A stretch of DNA of 64,000 bases, taken from positions 47,816 to 111,815 of the forward strand of contig NZ_FMID01000046.1 in NCBI RefSeq assembly GCF_900095385.1. The letters run 5' to 3'. The notes under the pieces were generated by a model. It had not been told where the DNA came from. It worked only from the letters and a program-made list of their open reading frames with translations, and did not search any database. Position numbers and translations under genes: made by a program. This document shows positions 42,758 through 54,571 of the stretch, piece after piece. The DNA is from Methanoculleus chikugoensis (GTDB taxonomy: Archaea > Halobacteriota > Methanomicrobia > Methanomicrobiales > Methanoculleaceae). Numbering within the stretch: position 1 is the first letter of the stretch; each line of letters starts with the position of its first letter.

Positions 42758-43569
42758 TCGACGACCTCTACTTCATCGAGAAGTATGCTTATCGGACAAG
42801 CATCGTCCACCGTCTGGATGCGAGGATTAAACTCCTCATAGCCCTCGCTGCCATCGTGACGATCGTGGCCGTGCCGTACTCGACGAGGGTCTACGAGCTC
42901 GGCGCCGTCCTCTTCGCTCTTGTCGCCGCACTCTGGGCCGCATCGCGTCTCCCGCCGACGGTCTACCTCAAAAGGCTCGCGCTCATCCTGCCGTTCGGTA
43001 TCTTCCTGATCGGGTTCCAGGCATTCGTGAAAAACCCCTACTACGACGTCTTTCATACGATTGCAGCCCTGCCGTTCGGGATCGAGGTCTACGCGGAGTC
43101 GGTTGAGTTCGCGTCGATCCTCCTCGTGAAGTTCGTCGTCAGCGTATCGTTCATCATCCTGCTCTCGTCGACGACGAAGATGCAGGATATGATCGAGGCG
43201 GCGGGGAGGCTCGGCCTGCCCCGGGAGTTCACCCTCACGCTCGCGATGATGGTCCGCTACATCTTTGTCTTTGCCGAGATGTTCACCAGGATACGGACCG
43301 CGATGGCGACCCGGTGCTTCGATCCCCTCGACCGCACCCTCTCCTACCGCTACCGGCTGAACCAGCTCGGCTACACGGTCGGGACGATCTTCATCCGCTC
43401 CTACGAGCAGGGCGAACGCACCTACACGAGCATGCTCTGTCGGGGATACGGGGCGAACGCCGGCCTGTATGTCAGGAAAAAACCTCTCCGCACCCAAGAG
43501 ATCGTCTTCTTCGCCGCGACGCTCGGCTTCATCGTGCTCTCTGCGGTTCTGATCTACGTGCAGCCGTAG
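42754..43569 (+). CDS. cbiQ: Nickel/cobalt ECF transporter transmembrane T component
   Basis: 271 residues, about five membrane helices. 'RLDARIKLLIALAAI' near the start and the two ATPase-coupling motifs ('AAGRLGLPREFTL' and 'MLCRGYGANAG') are those of the T component. Gene order here is M-N-O-Q rather than the more usual M-N-Q-O. A strong stem-loop follows the stop. Confidence 0.92.
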   Translation: MIDDLYFIEKYAYRTSIVHRLDARIKLLIALAAIVTIVAVPYSTRVYELGAVLFALVAALWAASRLPPTVYLKRLALILPFGIFLIGFQAFVKNPYYDVFHTIAALPFGIEVYAESVEFASILLVKFVVSVSFIILLSSTTKMQDMIEAAGRLGLPREFTLTLAMMVRYIFVFAEMFTRIRTAMATRCFDPLDRTLSYRYRLNQLGYTVGTIFIRSYEQGERTYTSMLCRGYGANAGLYVRKKPLRTQEIVFFAATLGFIVLSAVLIYVQP

Positions 43570-43605
43570 GTCTGGTTGGGTGGGTCGGAAGCCTACGGGT
43601 TTCTC

Positions 43606-43632
43606 ATACACCGGACGTTCTATCCGGTGTAT
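43606..43632 (+). terminator. Stem-loop downstream of the metal-transport operon
   Basis: A perfect 10-bp stem, ATACACCGGA with TCCGGTGTAT, and a 7-nt loop, 37 bp past the cbiQ stop. There is no long T-run after it, so it may be a 3'-end processing or stability element rather than a terminator proper. Confidence 0.4.
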
Positions 43633-43687
43633 CTTTGGCCAGTCATTCTCCGGCACATCATGAAGCCGTGCACGGATTTCCACCGAA

Positions 43688-43810
43688 TATCGCGACTGGG
43701 GGTGGGGCTGACGGGGAGGGGGGTGTGCCCCCCTCCCCTGTCTCTGTCACATAATAGGATACCTGTAACCCCCACCCCACCCCCAGGGGTGGGGGCAGTT
43801 CATGGCGATA
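43688..43810. repeat. Family-1 dispersed element, copy 4
   Basis: Left end TATCGCGA, right end TGGCGATA. Lead sequence GTGCACGGATTTCCACC. Internal G-rich arm, TGTG turn, C-rich arm and CTGTCTC, then CCCCCACCCCACCCC and a closing GGGGTGGGGGCAG arm. Confidence 0.72.
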
Positions 43811-43811
43811 G

Positions 43812-43902
43812 GCGATGTCCCTATGGGACATCGCTGGAGAAGACCAAAGGTCTTGGACTGGCGATGTTCTTTCAGGAACAAAGTTTGAGCACCGCAAGGT
43901 GC
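43812..43902. repeat. Family-3 hairpin string (four hairpins)
   Basis: Four short inverted repeats in 91 bp: GCGATGTCCC/GGGACATCGC (loop TAT), AAGACC/GGTCTT (loop AAA), TGTTC/GAACA, and GCACC/GGTGC (loop GCAA, 43889-43902). Stems are unrelated in sequence but each remains paired. Confidence 0.6.
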
Positions 43903-44096
43903 GAGATGTGCAGCCCCCACGACCCACTGATACGGGATTTTCCCTCGCTTCGGTTGATCAGCTCATCATAACTCGATACAAACCAACGATTGGGTTCAGA
44001 CCAGCCAGAACCATAGACCCGGAACCGTTTCCCGGGACACCATCGGCATACAAAAGAACCAGATCGTTCATATTCCCCGGCGGTGCATAGGGTAGT

Positions 44097-44411
44097 ATGC
44101 CTGCAAAGAGCGAATTCGGCAGAGGGTTCGTCGTCAACCTGATGCTGCTCTCACGCCACTTCGGCCTGCCCCCCGAGCGAGCATTCTTCGGCGCCGCGGA
44201 CCACCTCAACGACTTCACCGTGCCGGAACAGTTCCGGGGGACCGAGATCGAAGAACTCGTCGAGCGGCTCCGCAAGATGGTGATCTGGCACCAGCCGGGA
44301 ACCCTGGACAAGGAGGACGCGGCCGATGTGAAACGGCTCCTCAACCGGCTCGCGGTCGCGGTCGATAAAGAACTCGGCATACCGGATCCGGATACGGGAA
44401 AATACGATTGA
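44097..44411 (+). CDS. Conserved-looking small protein of unknown function
   Basis: 104 residues, soluble, mostly helical. 'NLMLLSRHFGLPPERAFFGA' and 'GTEIEELVERLRKMVIWHQP' are amphipathic; there are no metal ligands or known motifs. Codon use is the usual high-GC type. Between the repeat region and the gyrase operon, with its own AT-poor upstream region. I do not recognise the family. Confidence 0.6.
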   Translation: MPAKSEFGRGFVVNLMLLSRHFGLPPERAFFGAADHLNDFTVPEQFRGTEIEELVERLRKMVIWHQPGTLDKEDAADVKRLLNRLAVAVDKELGIPDPDTGKYD

Positions 44412-44558
44412 CGGGAGCGCGCGCTTACCGCGCGGAAGTTGGGACCGGCCGGGACGCCGGGGCTTCCCGGGCACACCTGCGCTGGAGCCCCATCGAATCA
44501 TAAAGCAGCAGGATTACCTCAAATCAGGGAATTTCCCGGAGCCATACAATATAAGTGG

Positions 44559-44567
44559 TTATAAAAC
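44559..44567 (+). promoter_or_regulatory. TATA-like boxes of the gyrase operon
   Basis: 'ttataaaac' at 44559-44567, with 'acaatataag' just before and 'aatatatac' just after. A start near 44590 would give a leader of about 40 nt containing GGAGGT before ATG 44628. Confidence 0.45.
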
Positions 44568-44582
44568 CAATATATACTGTGA

Positions 44583-49014
<4,432 letters not shown>

Positions 49015-49182
49015 TTCCTCTCCCTTCCCGTCTGGTTCCAGCATGAAAACACCATAAAACCACTCTATTGAAACCCTGTCCGAATTTCACCCTTTGCCCT
49101 GATGAGGCTGGTGCCGAACCAGATCAGTTCCAGGGGCGACCTTTTTTCTCCGGCGTATCTCCATGCAGCGGATCGTGGCGGG

Positions 49183-49313
49183 TATCGCCATTTGGGAAAG
49201 GGCCGGTGGAGGTCCGCCCCCCATCTCTATCGTATAAGGCTCTCTCCATAGCCCCCACCACGCCCGGCCTTCGGCCTCCTCTCGCCCCAGGGCGAGAACA
49301 GTACGTGGCGATA
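49183..49313. repeat. Family-1 dispersed element, copy 5
   Basis: Ends TATCGCCA and TGGCGATA, interior more degenerate than others in the first arm; contains CCCCCACCACGCCCGGCCTTCGG, given here as two blocks, CCCCCACCACG and CCCGGCCTTCGG. Confidence 0.68.
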
Positions 49314-49373
49314 GCCGGAGGAAAGCCGTGCATGGTTCTTATCCAGCATCCGCCCATGCAGTGGACCGTGGAG

Positions 49374-49548
49374 ATATCGCCATAGGGGGAGGGGCTGACG
49401 GGGAGGGGGAACTTGTTCCCCCTTCCCTGTCTCTATCGCAGAAGGTCTTCCCTGCAGTCACCGTCAATTCGGTATATCTATAGCCCCCACCACGCCCGGC
49501 CTTCGGCGCTCCTCCCTTTTCCTGCGGGGCGAGGCAGGTATGGCGATA
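49374..49548. repeat. Family-1 dispersed element, copy 6
   Basis: Ends TATCGCCA and TGGCGATA. Includes GGGGAGGGGCTGACGGGG, a CTTGTTC turn, the C-rich arm with CTGTCTC, and a second ACGCCCGGCCTTCGG block as in copy 5. Confidence 0.72.
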
Positions 49549-49736
49549 CCCGGCGAGCAGCCGTGCATGGATCTTATCCGAAATCTCGCCGTGCTTCCGA
49601 TAAAAGACCGCTAACTATGCAGATAGTATATGTCCTGTAGACGGCGGAGGGTATTGCAGGAAAAACCGTGAAAAGGTTTGCAAAGGATACGCGGCATCGC
49701 CCCCACCTCGCAGATTCGTCACAATACGGGCACCGC

Positions 49737-49808
49737 CACTATATGAGAAGGTAATTTCTCTAAATGGGAAGATATATACACTATAAGAGAAGCACATATC
49801 ATATAGTG
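49737..49808 (+). promoter_or_regulatory. Three operator-like repeats around the TATA box of the DUF2178/XRE cassette
   Basis: CACTATATGAGAAGG (49737-49751) and CACTATAAGAGAAGC (49779-49793) match at 13 of 15 positions; a third, inverted CACTATATGATATG-type copy ends at 49808, six bases before the ATG. The TATA-like 'gatatataca' at 49771-49780 touches the second copy. The XRE regulator in the same operon is the obvious candidate to bind here. Confidence 0.55.
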
Positions 49809-49813
49809 AAACC

Positions 49814-50383
49814 ATGGAACAGAGAACCTATCTCATCTGCATCGTCCTGGTGGCAATCGGCCTGAGTTTTGCTCTCTTGATCGGACTGGCACTGGCAAAC
49901 ATGGCCATCCCGGTCGTCGCCGTCGTCGCCGGCATCGCTATCCTGGCTCTCTGCCGCCGCGGGGTGACGGAGGTCACGGAAGACGAACTCTCCACGATCC
50001 TGCACGGAAAGGCGGCGCTCAGCGCACTCGAGGTGACCATTGTCGTCGCCGCGATCGGGTTTGCCGTGTTGATGATCTTCTCGTTCACCGGCGGGACCGG
50101 ATCGGGCCTGCATACCTACGACAACGGGTCGATCCGGGTCTTCTACGGCATACTCTCCGCCCCCCCTAACCCGGAGTTCATCCATGACGGCTCCTACCTC
50201 ATCCCCGACCCGGCGAACCTGACCGGCGACGATCTCCGCGCCCTCGACAACCTCTTTGCCGAAGGTCACCGCATCCGGGACACCACGCGCGCGTTCGGCG
50301 CAGCGCTCGGGGCGATTACGGTGCTGCTGGCCGGGTTGTATGGTGCGTTCTTATGGCACTACAACAGAAAATACGGGGCATAG
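49814..50383 (+). CDS. DUF2178-like membrane protein
   Basis: 189 residues with four hydrophobic segments (about 7-45 as two helices, 75-95 and 155-178) and a polar outer loop between the last two. Size, topology and position directly before a small XRE regulator match DUF2178 proteins of archaea, whose function is unknown but which accompany ABC-2 transporters. ATG 49814 has no ribosome-binding site and follows closely on the operator region. Confidence 0.7.
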   Translation: MEQRTYLICIVLVAIGLSFALLIGLALANMAIPVVAVVAGIAILALCRRGVTEVTEDELSTILHGKAALSALEVTIVVAAIGFAVLMIFSFTGGTGSGLHTYDNGSIRVFYGILSAPPNPEFIHDGSYLIPDPANLTGDDLRALDNLFAEGHRIRDTTRAFGAALGAITVLLAGLYGAFLWHYNRKYGA

Positions 50384-50388
50384 AGACG

Positions 50389-50607
50389 ATGAAGAACAGG
50401 ATCAAGGTCTTTCGCGCGATGCACGACATGACCCAGGAGGAGCTTGCCGATACAATCCGGGTCACCCGGCGGACGATCAACTCCATCGAGCGGGGGAAGT
50501 ACAACCCCTCCATCGAGGTCGCCTACAACATCGCGAAGACCTTCGGCGTCACCATCGAGGAGGTCTTCTGCTTCGAAGACGACGAGGATACGGAGGCCGG
50601 GCGATGA
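50389..50607 (+). CDS. Small XRE-family transcriptional regulator
   Basis: 72 residues. A single helix-turn-helix domain: 'NRIKVFRAMHDMTQEELADT', 'IRVTRRTINSIERGKYNPSI', ending 'AYNIAKTFGVTIEEVFCFED'. This is the short archaeal/bacterial regulator often placed with DUF2178 or ABC-2 transporters. Its stop overlaps the ATG of a truncated ABC-ATPase start (ATGA). Likely autoregulator through the repeats at 49737-49808. Confidence 0.88.
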   Translation: MKNRIKVFRAMHDMTQEELADTIRVTRRTINSIERGKYNPSIEVAYNIAKTFGVTIEEVFCFEDDEDTEAGR

Positions 50608-50675
50608 TCCGCTGCGACCGCCTGACCAGGATCTACAACGGCATCCCGGCCGTGGACGACCTCTATGTCCTTTCG
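50604..50675 (+). pseudogene. Truncated 5' end of an ABC-transporter ATPase gene
   Basis: The first 24 codons, 'MIRCDRLTRIYNGIPAVDDL', copy the N-terminus of the complete ATPase at 51853 ('MILCDHLTKDYNGVPAVDDL'); 50 of the first 60 nucleotides are identical. After this the similarity stops, before Walker A, and a new AT-rich promoter begins. It is the remnant of an ATPase gene interrupted by, or duplicated around, the 50676-51852 module. Confidence 0.75.
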
Positions 50676-50688
50676 GAAACGCATCCAA

Positions 50689-50699
50689 AACTTTATACT
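50689..50699 (+). promoter_or_regulatory. TATA box of the ArsR-type gene
   Basis: 'ctttatac' about 30 bp before ATG 50727; the transcript would start near 50722. An in-frame ATG at 50700 is too close to this box to be the start. Confidence 0.45.
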
Positions 50700-50726
50700 A
50701 TGCAAAAACATATTTGCACCTGTAAA

Positions 50727-51026
50727 ATGATTACAACCAGCACCATCCCCGAGCTCTCGAAACTGCTTGCATTCCTCGGGAACGAACAAAGGCTCAGGAT
50801 TCTCAAGTCGATCGCAGAGGAGGAGAAGTACGCGCGCGAGATCTCGGAAGAAATCTCAATCTCACGGACGCTCGTCAACATCTACCTCAAGCAGTTGGAG
50901 AGGGCGGGGCTCGTCACCGGAACCAGCAGGGTGACGGACGACCCCCCTCTGATGAGGAGATACTACCGGGCCGTACCCTTCGAACTGGTTGTAAGCCTGG
51001 ATGCGATCAAAAAAATGGAGGAGTAA
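50727..51026 (+). CDS. ArsR-type winged-helix regulator
   Basis: 99 residues. 'LAFLGNEQRLRILKSIAEEE', 'YAREISEEISISRTLVNIYL' and 'QLERAGLVTG' form a winged helix-turn-helix of the ArsR superfamily, without Cys metal-sensing motifs. The next gene starts 4 bp after the stop. It heads the lower-GC module lodged between the ATPase remnant and the intact ATPase. Confidence 0.82.
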   Translation: MITTSTIPELSKLLAFLGNEQRLRILKSIAEEEKYAREISEEISISRTLVNIYLKQLERAGLVTGTSRVTDDPPLMRRYYRAVPFELVVSLDAIKKMEE

Positions 51027-51030
51027 AGGT

Positions 51031-51408
51031 ATGGAGTATTCAAAAGTGCGCGGATTTCACTGGCTGACCTGGACTGTGATCGGACTCTCGGCACTACTGC
51101 TTGCCGGTCTTGCGGTAGCAATCGTTTATCAGTCGAATGTAGGCATCGTTGTGGGGCTCATGGCAGGGATATTGCAGTATGTCTTCCTGCTCGTTTTCAT
51201 AGGGATCGTGGCCTGTATTATCGGAGGCCGCCTGAAGGCCTGGCTGGAGACCTGGCTGGAGAGGTACCTCGACGCCCTGGTAGAGCAGAAGAGCAAAAAC
51301 CTGGATGCCGGTGCAAAATTAGCCGTATTGAACGAGAAGATTGAAGGAATGAAAGATAAAATCGACCGGATCGAGGGCGTTCTGGTAAAGATCTCCGAGC
51401 AGGAGTAA
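51031..51408 (+). CDS. Two-helix membrane protein with C-terminal coiled coil (paralogue 1)
   Basis: 125 residues from ATG 51031. Two membrane helices (about 12-33 and 40-65), then a charged helix with 'RLKAWLETWLERYLDALVEQ' and heptad-like 'LNEKIEGMKDKIDRIEGVLV'. The next gene has the same architecture. Neither resembles a named family I know. Codon use is less GC-rich than in neighbours. Between the ArsR regulator and an ABC-2 transporter, it may be a sensor or accessory subunit; this is inference. Confidence 0.65.
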   Translation: MEYSKVRGFHWLTWTVIGLSALLLAGLAVAIVYQSNVGIVVGLMAGILQYVFLLVFIGIVACIIGGRLKAWLETWLERYLDALVEQKSKNLDAGAKLAVLNEKIEGMKDKIDRIEGVLVKISEQE

Positions 51409-51413
51409 CGTCC

Positions 51414-51866
51414 ATGGAGCTCGGACCGAATCGGAACAGAGACTGGATCGCCTGGACGGCAGTCGCGATCACGGTGTGGCTGGTCATGAGCATCTTCGTA
51501 TCTCTGGCAAACCCCGTTGTCGCACGTTGGATCTGGCCGGGATTATTCCCCGTCTTCATCCTCGCGTACGGCTACCTTACCGCCTGCTATCTCGTAAAAA
51601 GAGTAAAGGGATGGAGCGAAAAGTATCTCGATACTCTTCTGGAACAGCAAACATTCGGAAACGAGGGAGAAACACAGAGGATACAGGCAATGGTCGAACA
51701 CGTCGGGGAGATGGAGAAGAAGGTGGACCGCATCAAGACGATGCTGGTGATGGACAAAGACAGGGGATCAAGGATCGAGATGCAAGAGGGCATTTCTGCG
51801 AACCCGTCCCTCTCTGAAAGGACGCACGAAAGCCTGATAAGAGGTTTACCCAATGATTCTCTGTGA
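51414..51866 (+). CDS. Two-helix membrane protein with C-terminal coiled coil (paralogue 2)
   Basis: 150 residues. Same plan as the preceding gene: 'WIAWTAVAITVWLVMSIFV' and a second helix, then 'KGWSEKYLDTLLEQQ' and 'VGEMEKKVDRIKTMLVMDKD', where the E-K-V/I-D-R-I pattern repeats in both proteins. A 30-residue polar tail is extra. The gene overlaps the start of the ABC ATPase by 14 bp, so it is translated with the transporter. Confidence 0.65.
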   Translation: MELGPNRNRDWIAWTAVAITVWLVMSIFVSLANPVVARWIWPGLFPVFILAYGYLTACYLVKRVKGWSEKYLDTLLEQQTFGNEGETQRIQAMVEHVGEMEKKVDRIKTMLVMDKDRGSRIEMQEGISANPSLSERTHESLIRGLPNDSL

Positions 51867-52764
51867 CCATCTAACCAAGGACTACAACGGCGTCCCGGCC
51901 GTGGACGACCTCTGCCTCGAGATCCCCGCCGGCGAGGTCTTCGGGCTGCTCGGCCCGAACGGTGCCGGCAAGAGCACCACCATCCTGATGCTCGTCGGGC
52001 TCATCCAGCCGACCTCGGGCGCGTGCTCTATCGACGGGATCGAGGTCGCCGCCCACCCGATCGAGGTGAAGAAGAAGATCGGCTACATGCCCGAAGACGT
52101 CGGGTTCTACCCCGACCTCCCCGCAGAAGAGAACCTCGACTATGCGGCGAAGTTCTACGGGCTCAGCGAGGCCGAGCGGAAACGACGGGTCGGCGACCTC
52201 CTCACCCTCGTCGGGCTGGACAGCGTCGGGACGAAGGTCGGCGGCTACTCGAAAGGGATGCGGCAGCGGCTCGGCCTCGCCCGGGCCCTCGTCAATGATC
52301 CCGCCGTCGTCATCCTCGACGAGCCGACGGCAAACCTCGACCCCCGGGGGGTGCTGGACTACCGCCGGATCGTCAAAGGCCTCGCCGAGCAGGGAACGAC
52401 CGTGCTCGTCTCCTCGCACATCCTCTCAGAGGTGAGCAAAGTCTGCACCTCCGTCGGGATCCTGGCACGCGGCAAGCTCATCGCGTCCGGCGACCGGGAG
52501 ATGCTCTCGCGCGCCGCGATGCAGGACCGGGTGACGATCGACGTCGAGACCATGACCCCGATGCCCCGGCTCACGAACCCGGAGATCCTCTCTGCGGAGT
52601 ATTCGCAGGACACCTGTTCCGCCCGGATCGTCGCGAAGCACGATATCAGCACCCTCATCGCAGAGGCCCTGTATGCCGAAGGTATCCTCCCCCGGCGGCT
52701 GGCGGTCGAGAAACCCGACATGGAGGATATCCTGCTCTCGTATTATACGGAGGGGGCCGCATGA
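51853..52764 (+). CDS. ABC-2-type transporter ATPase
   Basis: 303 residues. Walker A 'GPNGAGKST' (about 37), 'YMPEDVGFYPDL' Q-loop region, signature 'YSKGMRQRLG', Walker B 'VVILDEPTANLDP' and 'LVSSHILSEV'. The C-terminal 90 residues are the usual extra domain of CcmA/NatA-type ATPases. Pairs with the permease that starts in its stop codon (ATGA at 52761). Substrate unknown; NatAB-like exporters move ions, drugs or peptides. Confidence 0.92.
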   Translation: MILCDHLTKDYNGVPAVDDLCLEIPAGEVFGLLGPNGAGKSTTILMLVGLIQPTSGACSIDGIEVAAHPIEVKKKIGYMPEDVGFYPDLPAEENLDYAAKFYGLSEAERKRRVGDLLTLVGLDSVGTKVGGYSKGMRQRLGLARALVNDPAVVILDEPTANLDPRGVLDYRRIVKGLAEQGTTVLVSSHILSEVSKVCTSVGILARGKLIASGDREMLSRAAMQDRVTIDVETMTPMPRLTNPEILSAEYSQDTCSARIVAKHDISTLIAEALYAEGILPRRLAVEKPDMEDILLSYYTEGAA

Positions 52765-53819
52765 CCGCAACCGGACTTCGTATCATCGCGGGCAAGGAGT
52801 TCTCCGACCATCTCCGGAGCAGGCGGTTCCACCTCCTCTTCGCGATCCTGGCCGTCGTCGCCGCCGTCGGCATGATCACCGGAGCGGTCCAGTACTCGAA
52901 AGACCTCTCCGACTACAACGCGGTCCAGATGATTGCGGAGAATGAAGACGACCCGACGCTCGCCGGCAATCTTGCCGGGCTGAAACCCTCCGTCCTCTCG
53001 GCATACTCCCAGATGGGAATGCTGATGGCCGGTATCGGCGTGGTGCTCGGGATCGCGATGGGGTTCGACCTGGTGACCCGGGAGAAAGAGAGTAAATCCC
53101 TCAAAAGCCTGCTCGCCTACCCGGTGTTCCGCGACGAGGTGATCAACGGAAAGGCCCTTGGAGGCGTCGGTGCAATCGCGCTCGCGATGGGGGTCGTCCT
53201 GGCCGTCTCCGTTGCAATCATGGCCCTGTTCGGCATCGTCCCGAGCGTCGACGAGTTCGTCCGCATCCTGGTCTTCGGGGTGGCGTCGTTTCTCCTCGTC
53301 TTCACGTTCTTCGCCCTCGCCCTCCTGATGTCAACGGTCTCGAAAGACAGCGGGAGCGCCCTGCTGTACTCCCTGATCGTGATGATCGTCCTCTCTTCGT
53401 TCGTCCCGATCTTCGCGTACACCCCGGTATACTCGGCCGTCTTCGGCGACGCCCCCACCCCGCCGGGCATGTCCACCTACTCCTATCAGCAGAGCTCTTC
53501 GGCCTACACGGTGACATCGGTCGCGGTTGCATACAAATCCGACGATGCAGTAGACCCGGAAGCCCTCGCGGAGTACGAGCGGGCATCGAGAGAGTACATG
53601 AACCAGAAACGGGCGATCACCGATATCGTCACGCTCGTCTCGCCGACCGGCAACTACCAGACGATTCTCGGTGCCGCATCACAGCCCGCAGGGGATAACA
53701 CTCCGGGGCTCGGAAGCCTCCTCGGCGCCCTCGCCCGCAACATCATCGCCCTGCTTGCGATGCCGGCGGCCTTCTTCGGGCTGGCATGGGTCCGGTTCAT
53801 GCGGGAGGATATCCGATGA
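52761..53819 (+). CDS. ABC-2-type transporter permease
   Basis: 352 residues. A first helix at about 22-42 ('RFHLLFAILAVVAAVGM'), an outer loop of about 60 residues, then five helices ('MGMLMAGIGVVLGIAMGFDL' onward, with 'TREKESKSLKSLLAYPV' as the cytoplasmic motif typical of ABC-2 permeases), a second large outer loop (about 220-310) and a last helix. Coupled to the ATPase upstream and to the small membrane gene downstream by ATGA overlaps. Confidence 0.88.
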   Translation: MTATGLRIIAGKEFSDHLRSRRFHLLFAILAVVAAVGMITGAVQYSKDLSDYNAVQMIAENEDDPTLAGNLAGLKPSVLSAYSQMGMLMAGIGVVLGIAMGFDLVTREKESKSLKSLLAYPVFRDEVINGKALGGVGAIALAMGVVLAVSVAIMALFGIVPSVDEFVRILVFGVASFLLVFTFFALALLMSTVSKDSGSALLYSLIVMIVLSSFVPIFAYTPVYSAVFGDAPTPPGMSTYSYQQSSSAYTVTSVAVAYKSDDAVDPEALAEYERASREYMNQKRAITDIVTLVSPTGNYQTILGAASQPAGDNTPGLGSLLGALARNIIALLAMPAAFFGLAWVRFMREDIR

Positions 53820-54133
53820 CCAAAACCCCCGCATGGCTGGAGATGCCGGGCGTGGTGCTCATCATCCTCCTTGCCGGGCTGACGGCGGCGACGGTCTCGA
53901 ATCTCGGCGGGAGAGAGGTCGCCGTCTACCTCATGGCAGTCCTGGCGGTCGCGAGCGGAGTCGTCGTGTACTTCGATGCGACGGCGATCGGTGCCGGAAC
54001 CCGGGCAAAGACCGAACGGCTCCGCGATATCGAGACCTGGAAGCCAGCCTCGTGGGCGATCTGGGTCGTCATCTTCTGGCCGTTCTTCCTGCCGTATTAT
54101 CTCTGGAAGCGGAATATGGTAACGAACCCCTGA
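53816..54133 (+). CDS. Small membrane protein closing the ABC-2 operon
   Basis: 105 residues from ATG 53816 (overlapping the permease stop). Two helices near the N-terminus ('PGVVLIILLAGLTAATV', 'AVYLMAVLAVASGVVVYF') and one near the C-terminus ('WAIWVVIFWPFFLPYYLWKR'). Reading suggests an accessory membrane subunit; no family recognised. Confidence 0.7.
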   Translation: MTKTPAWLEMPGVVLIILLAGLTAATVSNLGGREVAVYLMAVLAVASGVVVYFDATAIGAGTRAKTERLRDIETWKPASWAIWVVIFWPFFLPYYLWKRNMVTNP

Positions 54134-54230
54134 ACCCCACCCGGGAAGATGGTCATCCGACTGCGAACCGGAGCTACAAGCCTGCTGACGCTCACGTCCC
54201 GCAGAGGTTCACCGGACGCTCTCATGGTGG

Positions 54231-54446
54231 TCAGAACGCCGGTTTCGTGAAGTACCTGAGCGCTTCAGGCCGGTGCTGCGTGAGTTCCACAAAGAAGTAA
54301 TGTGCAAGGTGAGGATCGGGATCGCCGATCGCCTGCTGCAGGGTGCGCAGCAGCCACCCCGGGATATCCTCGCCCGCATCAAGCGCATTCATCACGACAA
54401 CGATTGCCTCGTCTACATCCTGTCCATCGTTCCAGCGATAGGGCAC
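54231..54446 (-). CDS. Possible small helical protein or gene remnant
   Basis: 71 residues from GTG 54446, with GGAG about 10 nt upstream. 'DEAIVVVMNALDAGEDIPGW', 'LLRTLQQAIGDPDPHLAHYF' and 'FVELTQHRPEALRYF' read like real, helical, Trp/His-bearing protein sequence and not like antisense noise. The upstream part of the frame to 54605 looks non-coding. It could be a small gene or the 3' end of a decayed one. Confidence 0.42.
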   Translation of the reverse strand: MPYRWNDGQDVDEAIVVVMNALDAGEDIPGWLLRTLQQAIGDPDPHLAHYFFVELTQHRPEALRYFTKPAF

Positions 54447-54571
54447 CCGACACCATCTCCGGAGAGGAGATACCTGTCTCGCGCATAAAGCGTCTCCGGG
54501 ATGTCCCGGTTCCGCAGGAACACGAGGTTTAAGTGACCCACAGGACAACAGGAGGTGCGGATGAGGTGTCC

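Larger units (their letters stand above)
43570..44096. other. Gene-free stretch with hairpins and a family-1 element
   Basis: Contains the post-operon stem-loop (43606-43632), family-1 copy 4 (43688-43810) and a run of four family-3 hairpins (43812-43902). No gene is supported. Confidence 0.6.
49015..49813. other. Gene-free stretch with two family-1 elements and a regulated promoter
   Basis: Family-1 copies at 49183-49313 and 49374-49548 stand in tandem, joined by AAGCCGTGCATGG...ATGCAGTGGACCGTG. The last 80 bp hold the promoter and operator-like repeats of the DUF2178/XRE cassette. No gene supported. Confidence 0.6.

Noticed and set aside
43570..44000. Hairpin-rich stretch considered as a CRISPR array
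   Set aside because: No regularly spaced identical repeats; the hairpins differ in sequence and spacing, and no cas genes lie nearby.
54160..54230. Sequence with GAGGTTCACC considered as a possible tRNA T-arm
   Set aside because: No acceptor stem, D-arm or anticodon arm could be fitted around it. No tRNA or rRNA gene was recognised anywhere in the window.
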